From assembly GCF_017352375.1 (NCBI RefSeq), contig NZ_JAFEVR010000007.1, positions 431,171 through 495,170 on the forward strand: a stretch of 64,000 bases of DNA. The letters run 5' to 3'. Each line of letters opens with the position of its first letter. Position 1 is the stretch's first letter. The position numbers and the translations under genes were made by a program. This DNA is from Mycolicibacterium sp. S2-37 (GTDB lineage Bacteria > Actinomycetota > Actinomycetes > Mycobacteriales > Mycobacteriaceae). Under the pieces are notes generated by a model. The model did no database searches. It saw nothing but the letters and a program-made list of their open reading frames with translations, and had not been told where the DNA came from. Positions 9,186 to 18,839 of this stretch are shown in pieces.

Positions 9186-11216
9186 TTGAGTTACACCGCC
9201 GCAGACATCACCGAACTCGATGATGTCCAGCACACGCGCCTGCGGCCGGCAGTGAACCTGGGACTCGACGTGCTCAACACCGCGCTGCGTGAACTGGTCG
9301 ACAACGCCATCGAGGAAGTCGCCGATCCCCGTCACGGCGGCGCCTACGTGACGATCACCCTGCACGCCGACGGATCTGTCAGCGTCGCCGACGACGGCCG
9401 GGGCCTGCCCGTCGACTCCGACCCGGTGAACGGGAAGAACGGAATCGTCAAGACGCTGGGGACCGCACGGGCCGGCGGCAAGTTCTCCGCCCATACCGAT
9501 GCTGTCAGCACGGGTGCCGGACTGAACGGAATCGGCGCTGCGGCAGCGGTGTTCATCTCTGCACGTACCGACGTCACGGTGCGCCGGGCCGGCAAGACCT
9601 ACCGGCAGAGCTTCGGCCGCGGCTATCCCGGCGTTTTCGAGGGCACCGAATTCGATCCGGATGCCCCGTTCACCCGCGCCGACACGCAGAAACTCCGCGG
9701 CACCGGCAATCGGAAGCCGGACCTGCACGGCACCACTGTCCGCATCCTGTTCGACCCGGCCGTCGTTCCGGATACCAGCGTGGACATCGGCGAGGTGCTC
9801 CTACGGGCGCACGCCGCAGCCCGGATGTCCCCCGGCGTGCACCTGGTCGTCGTCGACGAGGGTTGGCCCGGCGAGGTGCCACCGCCGCTGCTCGAACCGT
9901 TCACCGGCCCGTGGGGCACCGAGACACTGCTGGACCTCATGTGCACCGCCGCGGGCACTCCCCCGCCGGGCATCCGCGCTGTCGTGGAGGGTCACGGCGA
10001 GTACACCACCGGACGCGGACCCACCCCGTTCCGCTGGTCGCTGACCGCCGGCCCGGCCGAACCGCCGACCGTGGCCGCGTTCTGCAACACCGTGCGCACC
10101 CCAGGAGGCGGATCCCATCTGACGGCGGCGATCAAAGGGCTGTCCGAGGCGCTCGCCGATCGCGCGTCCCGGATGCGGGATCTGGGCCTGGCGAAGGGCG
10201 AAGAAGGCCCGGAAGCGCAGGATTTCGCCGCGGTCACCGCTCTCGCCGTGGACACCCGCGCACCGGACGTCGCCTGGGATTCGCAGGCCAAGACCGCGGT
10301 GTCGTCGCGCTCGCTGAACGTGGCGATGGCACCGGATGTGGCGCGCAGCGTCACCATCTGGGCGGCGAACCCCGCCAACGGCGACACGGTGTCGCTGTGG
10401 ACCAAGCTGGCGCTGGAGTCAGCCCGGGCGCGGCGCAGCGCGGAAGGGGCCAAGGCGCGGTCGCGCGCCGCCTCGAAGGCCAAGGGACTGGGCACGAACC
10501 TGTCGCTGCCACCCAAGCTGCTGCCCAGCCGGGAGACCGGGCGCGGCTCGGGCGCCGAATTGTTCCTGTGTGAGGGCGATTCCGCGCTGGGCACCATCAA
10601 GGCGGCGCGCGATGCCACCTTCCAGGCGGCGTTCCCACTGAAGGGCAAGCCGCCCAACGTCTATGGGTTCGCCCTGAGCAAAGCACGGGTCAAAGACGAG
10701 TTCGATTCGATCGAACGCATCCTCGGCTGCGGCGTCCGGGACAGCTGCGACCCGGAGCTGTGCCGCTACGACCGGATACTGTTCGCCTCCGACGCCGACC
10801 CCGACGGCGGCAACATCAACTCCAGCCTGATCTCGATGTTCCTCGACTTCTACCGCCCGCTCGTGGAAGCCGGAATGGTGTACGTGACACTACCGCCGCT
10901 GTTCGTGGTCAAGACCGCCAGCGAGCGGATCTACTGCCAGGACGAGTCCGAGCGCGACGCCGCCGTCGCCAAGATGAAAGCCACCTCGAAAGGCCGGGTC
11001 GAGGTGCAGCGCAACAAGGGCCTCGGCGAGATGGATGCCGACGACTTCTGGAACACCGTACTGGATCCACAGCGGCGCACGGTGATTCGCGTACATCCCG
11101 ATGACGCCGAGAACAAGCTGCACCACACGCTGTTCGGCGGACCGCCCGAGGGCCGGCGTACGTGGATGGCCGACGTGGCCTCCCGCGTCGACACCTTGGC
11201 GCTGGACTTGGACTAG
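9186..11216 (+). CDS. Atypical type IIA DNA topoisomerase, subunit B (TopoM-type)
   Basis: A 676-residue GyrB/ParE relative. It has the GHKL ATPase motifs (ELVDNAIEEVADPR; DDGRGLPVD; GLNGIGAAAAVF) and a TOPRIM domain with CEGDSALGTIK near residue 464, PLKGKPPNV, and the metal-binding DADPDGG near 537. It lacks the exact GyrB signature MTDADVDG. With the next gene it resembles TopoM of M. smegmatis, an extra type II topoisomerase distinct from gyrase (established knowledge). The TTG start at 9186 has AAAAGG 8 bases upstream; no in-frame ATG or GTG fits better. The downstream subunit A gene begins 9 bp after the stop. Confidence 0.88.
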   Translation: MSYTAADITELDDVQHTRLRPAVNLGLDVLNTALRELVDNAIEEVADPRHGGAYVTITLHADGSVSVADDGRGLPVDSDPVNGKNGIVKTLGTARAGGKFSAHTDAVSTGAGLNGIGAAAAVFISARTDVTVRRAGKTYRQSFGRGYPGVFEGTEFDPDAPFTRADTQKLRGTGNRKPDLHGTTVRILFDPAVVPDTSVDIGEVLLRAHAAARMSPGVHLVVVDEGWPGEVPPPLLEPFTGPWGTETLLDLMCTAAGTPPPGIRAVVEGHGEYTTGRGPTPFRWSLTAGPAEPPTVAAFCNTVRTPGGGSHLTAAIKGLSEALADRASRMRDLGLAKGEEGPEAQDFAAVTALAVDTRAPDVAWDSQAKTAVSSRSLNVAMAPDVARSVTIWAANPANGDTVSLWTKLALESARARRSAEGAKARSRAASKAKGLGTNLSLPPKLLPSRETGRGSGAELFLCEGDSALGTIKAARDATFQAAFPLKGKPPNVYGFALSKARVKDEFDSIERILGCGVRDSCDPELCRYDRILFASDADPDGGNINSSLISMFLDFYRPLVEAGMVYVTLPPLFVVKTASERIYCQDESERDAAVAKMKATSKGRVEVQRNKGLGEMDADDFWNTVLDPQRRTVIRVHPDDAENKLHHTLFGGPPEGRRTWMADVASRVDTLALDLD

Positions 11217-11225
11217 GAGACCCTC

Positions 11226-13370
11226 GTGACGGCCACCCTCGACGTTCCTGAGCAGAACCCGGACCTCGTCCTCGACCAGAGCGCTGACGACTACTGGAAC
11301 CGCTACCAGCTGACGTTCGCGCTGTACAGCGTCAGCGACCGCGCCATCCCGTCGGCGTACGACGGGCTCAAACCGGGGCAGCGCCGTCTGCTCTACCAGA
11401 TGCACGAATCGAAGCTGCTGCCCGGCAACAAGCCGCAGAAATCCTCGAAGGTCTGCTCAGCGGTCACCGGTAACCTGCATCCGCACGGCGGTGCGTCGAT
11501 GTACGGTGCGGCCGCGCTGATGGCCGCCGACTTCCAGCGCGTGAAAGTCATTGATGGCCAAGGGGCGTTCCCGCGCATCCAGGGCGATATCCCCGCCGCC
11601 GACCGGTACACCGAGATGCGGCTGTCCGCACCCGGCGCGGCGTTGACCGCCGAGCTCGACAGTCACGCGGTGCCCATGGTGACGACCTTCGACGGGGAGT
11701 GGACCGAGCCGACGGTGCTGCCGGCCCAGTGGCCGGTGCTGTTGTGCAACGGCGCGGTGGGAATCGCCGAGGGGTGGGCCACCAAGGTGCCGGCCCACAA
11801 TCCGCGGGAGGTCATGGCCGCCTGCCGGGCCCTGCTGAAGACCCCCAACATGACCGACGACCGTCTCGTCAAGCTCATTCCGGGCCCGGACTGGGGCTGC
11901 GGCGCGACGGTGGTCGGCGAGTCCGGCCTGCGCGAGTACCTCACCACCGGCCGGGGGGCCTTCACGGTGCGCGGCACGGTGTCGGTCGACGGAAAGAACT
12001 GCGTCATCACCGAGCTGCCGCCGGGCGTGGCCAGCAACACTGTGCAGGAACGGATTCGTGTCCTGGTGGAGTCGGGTGAACTGTCCGGCGTAGCCGATAT
12101 GTCGGATCTGACCGATCGCCGCAACGGACTGCGGATCGTCGTGACTGCCAAGCGCGGCCACAGCGCCGAGCAGATCCGCGAGCAGCTGCTGGCGCTGACC
12201 CCGCTGGAGTCGACCTTCGCCGCCAGCCTTGTCGCCCTCGACGAGAACCGGGTGCCGCGCTGGTGGTCGGTGCGTGAGCTGATCGCCGCGTTCCTGTCGC
12301 TGCGCGATTCGGTGGTGCTGCACCGCAGTGAGTACCGGCTGGAGAAGGTCGCCGCGCGGCGCCACCTGGTGGCCGGCTTGATGCTGATCCACCTTGACAT
12401 TGATGCCGCCGTCGCGGTCATCCGCAACTCCGATACCGTCGATGACGCCCGCCAGGGCCTGCAGCACCGGTTCGCCATCGACGCCGTCCAGGCCGATTAT
12501 GTACTGGCACTGCAGCTGCGCCGCCTGACCAAGCTGGACGTCATCGAGCTGCGGACCGAAGCCGAGAAGCTGGACGCGGAGTTCGCCGAACTCAGTGAGC
12601 TGGTGTCGAATCCGGACGCCCGCCGGGTGGTGATCGACAAGGAGTTGGTGGAGACCGCCAAGCTGTTCAAGGGCCCCGAGTTCGATCGCCGCACGGTGCT
12701 GGACTTCGACGCCACGCCGGTCGTATCCGGCGCTGGAGACGACGGATCTCGCGAGCGCAAGGTCAACACGTCCTGGCGACTCGACGACCGTGGCGTGTTC
12801 TCCGACAGCCACGGTGAGTTGCTCACCTCGGGGCTGGGGTGGGCGGTATGGACCGACGGACGGGTGAAGTTCACCACCGGTGGCGGTCTGCCGTACAAGA
12901 TCCGCGACATCCCGGTCGCACCCGACATCACTGGCTTGCTGCGCTCGGGCGTGCTGCCGGAGGGGTCTCATCTGGCGTTGGTGACCCGCCGCGGCAAGGT
13001 CCTGCGGTTGGACCCCGCGGCGGTGAACCCGCAGGGCGCAGCGGGTAACGGTGTCGCGGGGGTGAAGTTGGCGGCGGGCGACCCAGAGGACGCCGTCATC
13101 GCGGCGCTGCCGCTTGCCTGTGGCAACGACGAGGCGATTCTCTCGGTGTCGGAAAAGGGTTGGAAGGTAACGGAAGTGCCTGATATTCCGGTTAAGGGCC
13201 GCGGGGGCGCCGGGGTCGGGTTCCACCCGTTCGTCAGCGGTGAGCAGGCGCTGCTGTCGGCTTCAGTGTCGACGACCGGATTCACGCGCGGCACAAGGAG
13301 AGTGCGGGCCGAGAAGCGCGCGAAGGCGTCGATCAAGGGGTCGGGCTCGGATGTGATACCGGCCGGATAG
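11226..13370 (+). CDS. Atypical type IIA DNA topoisomerase, subunit A (TopoM-type)
   Basis: A 714-residue GyrA/ParC relative that breaks and rejoins DNA. The catalytic tyrosine is Tyr128 in AADRYTEMRLS, preceded by GFPRIQGD-like GAFPRIQGDIP. The N-terminal breakage domain, tower and coiled-coil regions are followed by a shortened C-terminal beta-pinwheel; the last part carries RVRAEKRAK. The quinolone-determining region reads HPHGGASMYG (residues 85-94), lacking both acidic residues of gyrase (HPHGDSAVYD). GTG start with GGAGA 6 bases upstream. It is coexpressed with subunit B. The absence of a GyrA box suggests relaxation or decatenation rather than strong supercoiling, though this is inference. 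Confidence 0.88.
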   Translation: MTATLDVPEQNPDLVLDQSADDYWNRYQLTFALYSVSDRAIPSAYDGLKPGQRRLLYQMHESKLLPGNKPQKSSKVCSAVTGNLHPHGGASMYGAAALMAADFQRVKVIDGQGAFPRIQGDIPAADRYTEMRLSAPGAALTAELDSHAVPMVTTFDGEWTEPTVLPAQWPVLLCNGAVGIAEGWATKVPAHNPREVMAACRALLKTPNMTDDRLVKLIPGPDWGCGATVVGESGLREYLTTGRGAFTVRGTVSVDGKNCVITELPPGVASNTVQERIRVLVESGELSGVADMSDLTDRRNGLRIVVTAKRGHSAEQIREQLLALTPLESTFAASLVALDENRVPRWWSVRELIAAFLSLRDSVVLHRSEYRLEKVAARRHLVAGLMLIHLDIDAAVAVIRNSDTVDDARQGLQHRFAIDAVQADYVLALQLRRLTKLDVIELRTEAEKLDAEFAELSELVSNPDARRVVIDKELVETAKLFKGPEFDRRTVLDFDATPVVSGAGDDGSRERKVNTSWRLDDRGVFSDSHGELLTSGLGWAVWTDGRVKFTTGGGLPYKIRDIPVAPDITGLLRSGVLPEGSHLALVTRRGKVLRLDPAAVNPQGAAGNGVAGVKLAAGDPEDAVIAALPLACGNDEAILSVSEKGWKVTEVPDIPVKGRGGAGVGFHPFVSGEQALLSASVSTTGFTRGTRRVRAEKRAKASIKGSGSDVIPAG

Positions 13371-13382
13371 TCGCCGGTCGAC

Positions 13383-14603
13383 TCACTGCTGCTGAGCCGT
13401 CACCGGTTCCGCCTTCCCCAGCGTGACATGGGCGACCTGGGTGGATCCCGCGCCATCGAGGTAGGTCAACGTCACGGTGTCACCGGGCGCCCGCGAGCGG
13501 ATGGCGGCCACCAGCGCCTCGGATCCGTCGATCACCTGATCGTCTACCTTGGTGATGACCGCTCCTCCGGGCAGTCCCGCCTCGGCCGCGGGTCCGCCTG
13601 CCGTGACGGCGGATACGGTGGCACCGGCGTCGGGATCGCTGCTCAGCTGTACGCCGAGCGAGCCGTGGCTGGCGGTGCCGGTGGACACCAGTTCGTCGGC
13701 GATGCGCTTGGCCTGATCCGAGGGGATGGCGAAACCCAGCCCGATCGAACCGGGTTGTCCGCCAGATGAATCCGATCCGCCTCCCATGCTGGCGATGGCT
13801 GAATTGACGCCGATCAGCTCTCCCCTCATGTTCACCAGGGCGCCACCGGAGTTCCCGGGGTTGATGGCGGCGTCGGTCTGCAGCGCCTCGATCACCGAGA
13901 CATCACCGCCGGGTCCTCCTCCCGCAGAGACCGGCCGATTGAGCGCGCTGATGATGCCGGAGGTCACGGTGCCCTGCAGACCCAGCGGAGAGCCGATCGC
14001 CACGACCGGTTCTCCGACCTTGACGTCGTCCGACGTCCCGATCGTGATCGGTGTCAAACCCGAAACGCCTTCGGCACGGACCACTGCGAGGTCGCCCGTC
14101 GGATCCGTTCCCACCACCTCGAACGGGGCTGAACTACCGTCGGAGAAGCGGACACTCGCGGTGACGCCCCGGGGTGCCTCAGCCGCTTCGGCGACCACGT
14201 GGTTGTTGGTCAGGATCAGACCGTCCTGGCTGAGAACGATCCCCGATCCTTCGCCGCCGTGATCGCCTTGTTTGACCGACAATTGGACGACGCTGGGAGT
14301 CACCTTGGCGGCCACCTCCTCCACCGATCCCACGGGCCGGGTGGCGGCGGGTTGAGACGCCGGCGCTTGACTCGTCGAGTGGACGGCCGGCGCGGGCCGA
14401 TGCGCGTCGTTGACGACCGCCGCTGTGGTGGCACCGATTCCGCCGCTCACCACAGCGAGCGCAGCGGCAGCGACCACCAGCGGGCCACGTCGCGTGCGCT
14501 TGACGGGTGGGGCGGGTGGCAGCGGCAGCCCGGCTGCATAGTGCGGATGCGGCCAGTCAGCGGCCGAGGGAGGCACGGGGCGGTACCCCGGAGGTGTCGT
14601 CAT
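13383..14603 (-). CDS. HtrA/DegP-type membrane-anchored serine protease with PDZ domain
   Basis: A 406-residue envelope protease. A proline-rich cytoplasmic N-terminus (residues 1-38) and one membrane helix (GPLVVAAAALAVVSGGIGA) precede a trypsin-like domain. The triad is visible: His in LILTNNHVV, Asp in TGDLAVVRA and Ser in INPGNSGGALV. A PDZ domain follows (GSLGVQLSSDPDAGATVSAV to the end). It resembles mycobacterial PepD/HtrA quality-control proteases, which work in the periplasm. An ATG three codons upstream (14612) is an equally possible start. No two-component partner adjoins it. Confidence 0.88.
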   Translation of the reverse strand: MTTPPGYRPVPPSAADWPHPHYAAGLPLPPAPPVKRTRRGPLVVAAAALAVVSGGIGATTAAVVNDAHRPAPAVHSTSQAPASQPAATRPVGSVEEVAAKVTPSVVQLSVKQGDHGGEGSGIVLSQDGLILTNNHVVAEAAEAPRGVTASVRFSDGSSAPFEVVGTDPTGDLAVVRAEGVSGLTPITIGTSDDVKVGEPVVAIGSPLGLQGTVTSGIISALNRPVSAGGGPGGDVSVIEALQTDAAINPGNSGGALVNMRGELIGVNSAIASMGGGSDSSGGQPGSIGLGFAIPSDQAKRIADELVSTGTASHGSLGVQLSSDPDAGATVSAVTAGGPAAEAGLPGGAVITKVDDQVIDGSEALVAAIRSRAPGDTVTLTYLDGAGSTQVAHVTLGKAEPVTAQQQ

Positions 14604-14689
14604 GAATACCATCGTGCGGTTCGGGCTGAGACCGCACTGAGAGCAAGATCAGCAAATGCGGAGAAGGTTTGCGCTCAGGGCGAAACCGC

Positions 14690-15139
14690 TCAGTTGCCGT
14701 ACACGCGGTGGACACGGACGAGGACCACGGCACGTTTCTCGGCGTCCATCACCCGGTCGTACTCGTCCCAGTCATCGTGGCTACCGCCGGCAGCGACGAA
14801 GACCTCGCGGCGCAGCAGTCGGAGCCGCTCACCGTCCAGCCACTCCTGCGGGTCGTCCGGTCCGGCGATCTCCGCCTGCCCCTCCGCGGTCGCCCACCGC
14901 CACCCCTGTCGAAAGGTGATGGTCACCTGCGGGCGCGCGCGCAGAAACGTGAGCTTGCGGGCCCGTCCGTACGTCACGAATCCGAGCACCGGCTCGCCCG
15001 CCGTGGGGTGTGCGAGCAGACCGACGTTGACGACCGACGCCTGAATCGTGCCGTCGCCGCGTGCCGTCGCCACCGACGCAAGTCCCTTGTCGGACCGGGC
15101 CATGTCGAAGGCATCGGTCAACGTGATTTGTTCGGCCAC
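14690..15139 (-). CDS. Pyridoxamine 5'-phosphate oxidase-fold (F420/flavin) protein
   Basis: A 149-residue split-barrel protein of the PNPOx-like class, common in mycobacteria as F420- or flavin-dependent reductases. It shows the pattern ASVATARGDGTIQASVVN, then VLGFVTYGRARKLTFLRARPQVTITF and a C-terminal VVLVRVHRVYGN strand. TIGR-type F420 members carry a similar RKxxxLRxxP segment, so F420 is a possible cofactor, but this is inference. The GTG at 15139 is chosen because the longer frame (to 15211) would overlap the start of the divergent 13E12 gene. The substrate is unknown. Confidence 0.75.
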   Translation of the reverse strand: MAEQITLTDAFDMARSDKGLASVATARGDGTIQASVVNVGLLAHPTAGEPVLGFVTYGRARKLTFLRARPQVTITFRQGWRWATAEGQAEIAGPDDPQEWLDGERLRLLRREVFVAAGGSHDDWDEYDRVMDAEKRAVVLVRVHRVYGN

Positions 15140-15209
15140 AATGGAGGACGCTACTCGGGTACCGAGGTGACTGCCAGGATTTGTCGTACCCCTCTGCGAG
15201 AATGGCGTC

Positions 15210-16466
15210 ATGTCGACCGCCGCAGCATCTTTGGTCGATCGGGTGCGCCCGAAAGATCGGCTGGAGGTGTTGTTCGACGAGTTGGCCGAACTGACCGGTC
15301 AGCGCAATGCGATCGACGGCCGGATTGTGGACATCGTCGCTGAGCTCGAGCGCGACGAACTGGCCGGGATGACCGGCGCCCGATCGATGAAAGCGTTGGT
15401 GGCCTGGAAGACCGGCGCCACCCCACGCAACGCCGAAACCATGGTCGCCGTCGCGCGTCGGGCTGCGGAGTTCCCACGCTGCACCCAAGCACTGCGCGAC
15501 GGGCGGCTGTCCTTGGATCGGCTCGGAGTCCTCGCCGAATGCGCCGCCGACGGCTCCGACGACCACTACGCGCAGCTCGCCGAATCGGCGACCGTCACGC
15601 AGTTGCGCTTCGCGGTCAAACTCGAACCCCGTCCCGACCCCACACCCGAGCCGGAGCCGCAGGCCTCGATCACCAAGCACACCAACGGCGAGTACACCAC
15701 CTGGAAGATCCGGCTCCCCAGACTCGAGGCCGTCAAATTCCAAGCCGCCCTGCAGTCACACCACGACGCGCAGATCACCGACTGGAAACACGACCACGAG
15801 TCGACTGACCGGACCGGCGATCAGGCGCGCCCGTTCCCGACCACCCTGGATGCGTTCAACGGGCTGGTCGAGGCGAGTTGGGACGCCGAGGCGGCGCGCC
15901 GACCACACGGCCAGCACACCACCGTGGTCGTGCACCTCGACCTCGACAAACCCGTCGCCGCACTGCATCTAGGCCCGCTACTGACCGACGAGGACCGCCG
16001 CTACCTGACCTGCGATGCCACCTGCGAGGCCTGGTTCCAACGCGACGGGCGGGTCATCGGCACCGGACGCAGCACCCGCACCGTCAGCCGCCGGCTGCGC
16101 CGCGCCCTGGAGCACCGAGACCACTGCTGCGTGGTGCCCGGGTGCGGAGCCACCCGCGGACTGCACGCCCACCACCTCCAGCACTGGGAAGACGGCGGAC
16201 CCACCGAACTGTCCAACCTCGCCCTGCTCTGCCCCTACCACCACCGCGCCCATCACCGCGGCGACATCACCATCACCGGACCCGCCGATCGCCTGGTGGT
16301 CACCGACAGCGCCGGCCGCGAACTCCACGCTGGATCACTGGCCCGACCCCCGACACAGCCCCCGCCCGCGGTCCCACCCTGCCGCGGAGCGACCGGCGAG
16401 CGCGCCGACTGGTGGTGGTACACACCCTTCCAACCACCACCGCCGCAGCCTCCGCCGCCGAACTAG
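15210..16466 (+). CDS. 13E12-repeat family protein, DUF222 with HNH nuclease domain
   Basis: A 418-residue member of the mycobacterial 13E12/REP family. The N-terminal DUF222 region (residues 1-270, helical) is followed by an HNH endonuclease motif near 310-350: CVVPGCGATRG, LHAHHLQHWEDGG, TELSNLALLC and HHRAHHRG, with all metal-binding His/Asn and the paired cysteines kept. A proline-rich tail ends the protein. These genes occur in many copies in mycobacterial genomes and are suspected mobile or repetitive elements. No terminal repeats are visible around this copy. Its stop is 3 bp from that of the convergent gene. Confidence 0.9.
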   Translation: MSTAAASLVDRVRPKDRLEVLFDELAELTGQRNAIDGRIVDIVAELERDELAGMTGARSMKALVAWKTGATPRNAETMVAVARRAAEFPRCTQALRDGRLSLDRLGVLAECAADGSDDHYAQLAESATVTQLRFAVKLEPRPDPTPEPEPQASITKHTNGEYTTWKIRLPRLEAVKFQAALQSHHDAQITDWKHDHESTDRTGDQARPFPTTLDAFNGLVEASWDAEAARRPHGQHTTVVVHLDLDKPVAALHLGPLLTDEDRRYLTCDATCEAWFQRDGRVIGTGRSTRTVSRRLRRALEHRDHCCVVPGCGATRGLHAHHLQHWEDGGPTELSNLALLCPYHHRAHHRGDITITGPADRLVVTDSAGRELHAGSLARPPTQPPPAVPPCRGATGERADWWWYTPFQPPPPQPPPPN

Positions 16467-16469
16467 CGG

Positions 16470-17555
16470 TCAGCCGCGCGGCGTTGTGGTGATGTGCACG
16501 TGGTCGTAGTGGCCGTAGCCCGACGCCTGCGGACCCGCGGGCGTGTAATAGGTCCCGCGCCAGATCACGTCCTGTAGCCCGAATCGACTCGCGTTGGCCA
16601 TCGCGAACGCGAGGATCTGGTCTCCGAGCGCGATGCCCTCGGGGCTGTCCGGGTTGGGGATCATGATGTCGATCGCCAAGCCGCTGGGATGCCACGGCTT
16701 CGAGTCGGGCCGGACCCCGTCGATCTCGGCGATCTGGGGAAACTGGGCGCTGACGGCCCTGGCGGCCAAGATGGTGTTGGGCTGTAGTCCGACCTCGGAC
16801 GCCACACCCATCGGCAACGCCTCCGGGACAACTGGGGCAGTGACCGCGGGGGGCGGAGCCACGTCGCCAGGCGGAAGGGCGGGCATCGCGGCAGCCGGCG
16901 GGCCGGCATTGTCGACCATCGCTTGCTGTTGCGGAGTCAACGCCGCGTACTGCGCCTCCGCGGCGGCGATCTTGCGCAGCAACTCGCTGAGTTTGGCCTG
17001 CAATTCCGCGCGGACCGCGGCCGATCGTTCGGCCGCCGTACGGGCGTCGGCGGCTGATCTCTCGGAGGCCTGTGCGGCGGTGGCCGCCCGCTCACGCGTC
17101 GCTCGATAGGCCTTCATCTGATCGGCCGTCGTTGCGCCCACCACCCGCTGCAGCGACAACCTGTCGATGAGTTGTTGCGGTGAGGTCGCGGTCAGCACCG
17201 CGGCCATCTGTCCGTCGCGGCCACTCATGTAGGACATCGCCGCGAGCCGGTCGACCGCCGCCTGATAGGGCGCAAGCTCGGCGTTGGCACGCGCAAGGGC
17301 CGCTTGGTCGGCGCGGTGACGAACATCGGCCGCCGACTGCTCGGCCAGTTTGGCGTCGGCCTGGCGCTGCGCGTTCGTGACGGCCTCGCGACTCTGCACC
17401 GCCTGACTGGACAACTCGTTGAGCCGCGCCAGCGCGTCAGCCGCCGGATCCGCCTGCGCGCCGCCCATCGACAGGGCCAACACCAGGGCGGCGGCCGCCG
17501 AACCGTACGCCGTTCGACGAAGTGAACGGCGCACCCGGGTCATACGTTCTGCCAC
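16470..17555 (-). CDS. Exported coiled-coil protein with LAS/M15-like C-terminal domain
   Basis: A 361-residue exported protein. A signal peptide (ALVLALSMGGAQA, cut near residue 35) precedes a long Ala/Glu/Gln-rich coiled coil (about residues 40-215) like that of the Rip NlpC/P60 proteins. After a Pro/Ala linker, the C-terminal domain (about 255-361) has HPSGLAIDI and YGHYDHVHI, the His-Asp...His pattern of LAS-type (D-Ala-D-Ala carboxypeptidase-like) zinc peptidases. It is probably a cell-wall enzyme or an activator of division hydrolases. The coiled coil replaces the NlpC/P60 catalytic unit seen in RipA. Start ATG at 17555. Confidence 0.75.
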   Translation of the reverse strand: MAERMTRVRRSLRRTAYGSAAAALVLALSMGGAQADPAADALARLNELSSQAVQSREAVTNAQRQADAKLAEQSAADVRHRADQAALARANAELAPYQAAVDRLAAMSYMSGRDGQMAAVLTATSPQQLIDRLSLQRVVGATTADQMKAYRATRERAATAAQASERSAADARTAAERSAAVRAELQAKLSELLRKIAAAEAQYAALTPQQQAMVDNAGPPAAAMPALPPGDVAPPPAVTAPVVPEALPMGVASEVGLQPNTILAARAVSAQFPQIAEIDGVRPDSKPWHPSGLAIDIMIPNPDSPEGIALGDQILAFAMANASRFGLQDVIWRGTYYTPAGPQASGYGHYDHVHITTTPRG

Positions 17556-17697
17556 GATCCTTCGCTGCAGGGACCGATCCTGGCCCGATTTCTACGTCCC
17601 GGACAGGCTACGAACTGGTCCGAACGATGTCCACCCGTCCGGGACCCGTGGGTACCGCGAAGTCGACGCCGGTGACGTCGTGGCCCAGGATTGCGAT

Positions 17698-18801
17698 GTG
17701 GAAAATGCGCACGCTCCGGGTGTCGTTGCACAATCCGTTCTCGACGATCTGCGCACGCGGCTGTCGACGTATCGCCGAGTGGCACTGCCCACCGGCTTCG
17801 GCTGGGAGCGCGGTGTTGACGGCGACTACCTCGCCGACCTGATCGGCTACTGGGCCGACTCTTACCACTGGCGCGATCACGAAGAGCAGATCCAGGCCTG
17901 GCCGTGGACACTCACCCGAGCCGCTGGCGACACACCGATCCGGGCTGTCCATCAACGCGCCGAACATGCGGGTGCCACCGCCGTACTACTCCTCCACGGC
18001 TGGCCCGATTCGGTGCTGCGCTTCCAGAAGGTGTTGCCCATGCTCTCGGACCTGCACGTGATCGTCCCCGCGCTACCCGGCTTCCCCTTCGCCGCGCCCG
18101 TCGCCCGGCAGGGCCTTTCCGCCGCTGCTGCCGCCGACGCCGTGGCCGGTGCGATGGCTGAACTTGGCTATGACCGGTATGTGGTCTCCGCTGGGGACGT
18201 CGGCTGCGACGTCGCCGAAGTCCTGGCTGATCGTCACGGCGACCACGTGTCGGCGCTGCATCTCACCGACGTGTCGCAGTACCGATTCCTGGTGAACCCA
18301 CCCACCGACCTGTCCGAGTCGGAGCGCGCCTATATGGAGCACGGGCACCGCTGGCAGGACGCTGAGGGCGGTTACATGCACCTGCAGAGGACGAAACCTC
18401 ACACGGTGACCGTCGCACTCGGGGATTCGCCGGCGGGATTGGCGGCATGGATCCTGGAGAAGTTGCGGTCCTGGACCGACTGCGGCGGCGACGTGGAGGC
18501 CGTGTTCACTCGTGACGAGCTCCTCACCTGGATCACCGCGTACTGGATCAGCGGCGCCATCGGCACGTCGTTCACGCCCTACGTCGAGGGCGGCGCCCAC
18601 CCCGCCGACCGGATCGACATCCCCACCGCCTTCACGATCTTCCCGAAAGACCTGGTGAACGCACCGCGAGAGTTCGCGGCGCGCTTCTTCGACGTGCGTT
18701 CGTGGAACGAATTGGCCGGCGGCGGACACTTCGCGGCGTGGGAGCGCCCGGACGACTACGTCGACGGCATCCGCGCCGCCGTGGCGCTGTCCATCGGGTA
18801 G
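17698..18801 (+). CDS. Epoxide hydrolase family alpha/beta hydrolase
   Basis: A 367-residue protein with the epoxide-hydrolase N-terminal region ([28 protein letters not shown]) and an alpha/beta hydrolase core. The oxyanion motif is LLHGWPDS, the nucleophile elbow [13 protein letters not shown] supplies an Asp, and a lid Tyr pair (YVEGGAHP region) and a C-terminal GGGHFAAWE His complete the site. Such enzymes open epoxides by an Asp-ester intermediate. The usual GGDWG elbow is changed to AGDVG. The start is taken at the GTG (17698), 7 bases after AGGA; the frame is open further upstream but shows no homology there. Confidence 0.82.
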   Translation: MENAHAPGVVAQSVLDDLRTRLSTYRRVALPTGFGWERGVDGDYLADLIGYWADSYHWRDHEEQIQAWPWTLTRAAGDTPIRAVHQRAEHAGATAVLLLHGWPDSVLRFQKVLPMLSDLHVIVPALPGFPFAAPVARQGLSAAAAADAVAGAMAELGYDRYVVSAGDVGCDVAEVLADRHGDHVSALHLTDVSQYRFLVNPPTDLSESERAYMEHGHRWQDAEGGYMHLQRTKPHTVTVALGDSPAGLAAWILEKLRSWTDCGGDVEAVFTRDELLTWITAYWISGAIGTSFTPYVEGGAHPADRIDIPTAFTIFPKDLVNAPREFAARFFDVRSWNELAGGGHFAAWERPDDYVDGIRAAVALSIG

Positions 18802-18839
18802 GGGCGCGGACACCAGCTCCGGCGAGCGCACACCCAGAT

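Noticed and set aside
11457..13226. 589-codon open frame on the minus strand
   Set aside because: It is antisense to the topoisomerase A gene, has no recognisable domain, and reflects GC-rich codon bias.
15210..16466. 13E12 gene as an active mobile element
   Set aside because: No terminal inverted repeats, target duplication or transposase was seen, so it is listed only as a CDS.
17419..17697. Upstream extension of the epoxide hydrolase frame
   Set aside because: It overlaps the signal-peptide region of the divergent exported protein and has no homology; a GTG with AGGA lies at 17698.
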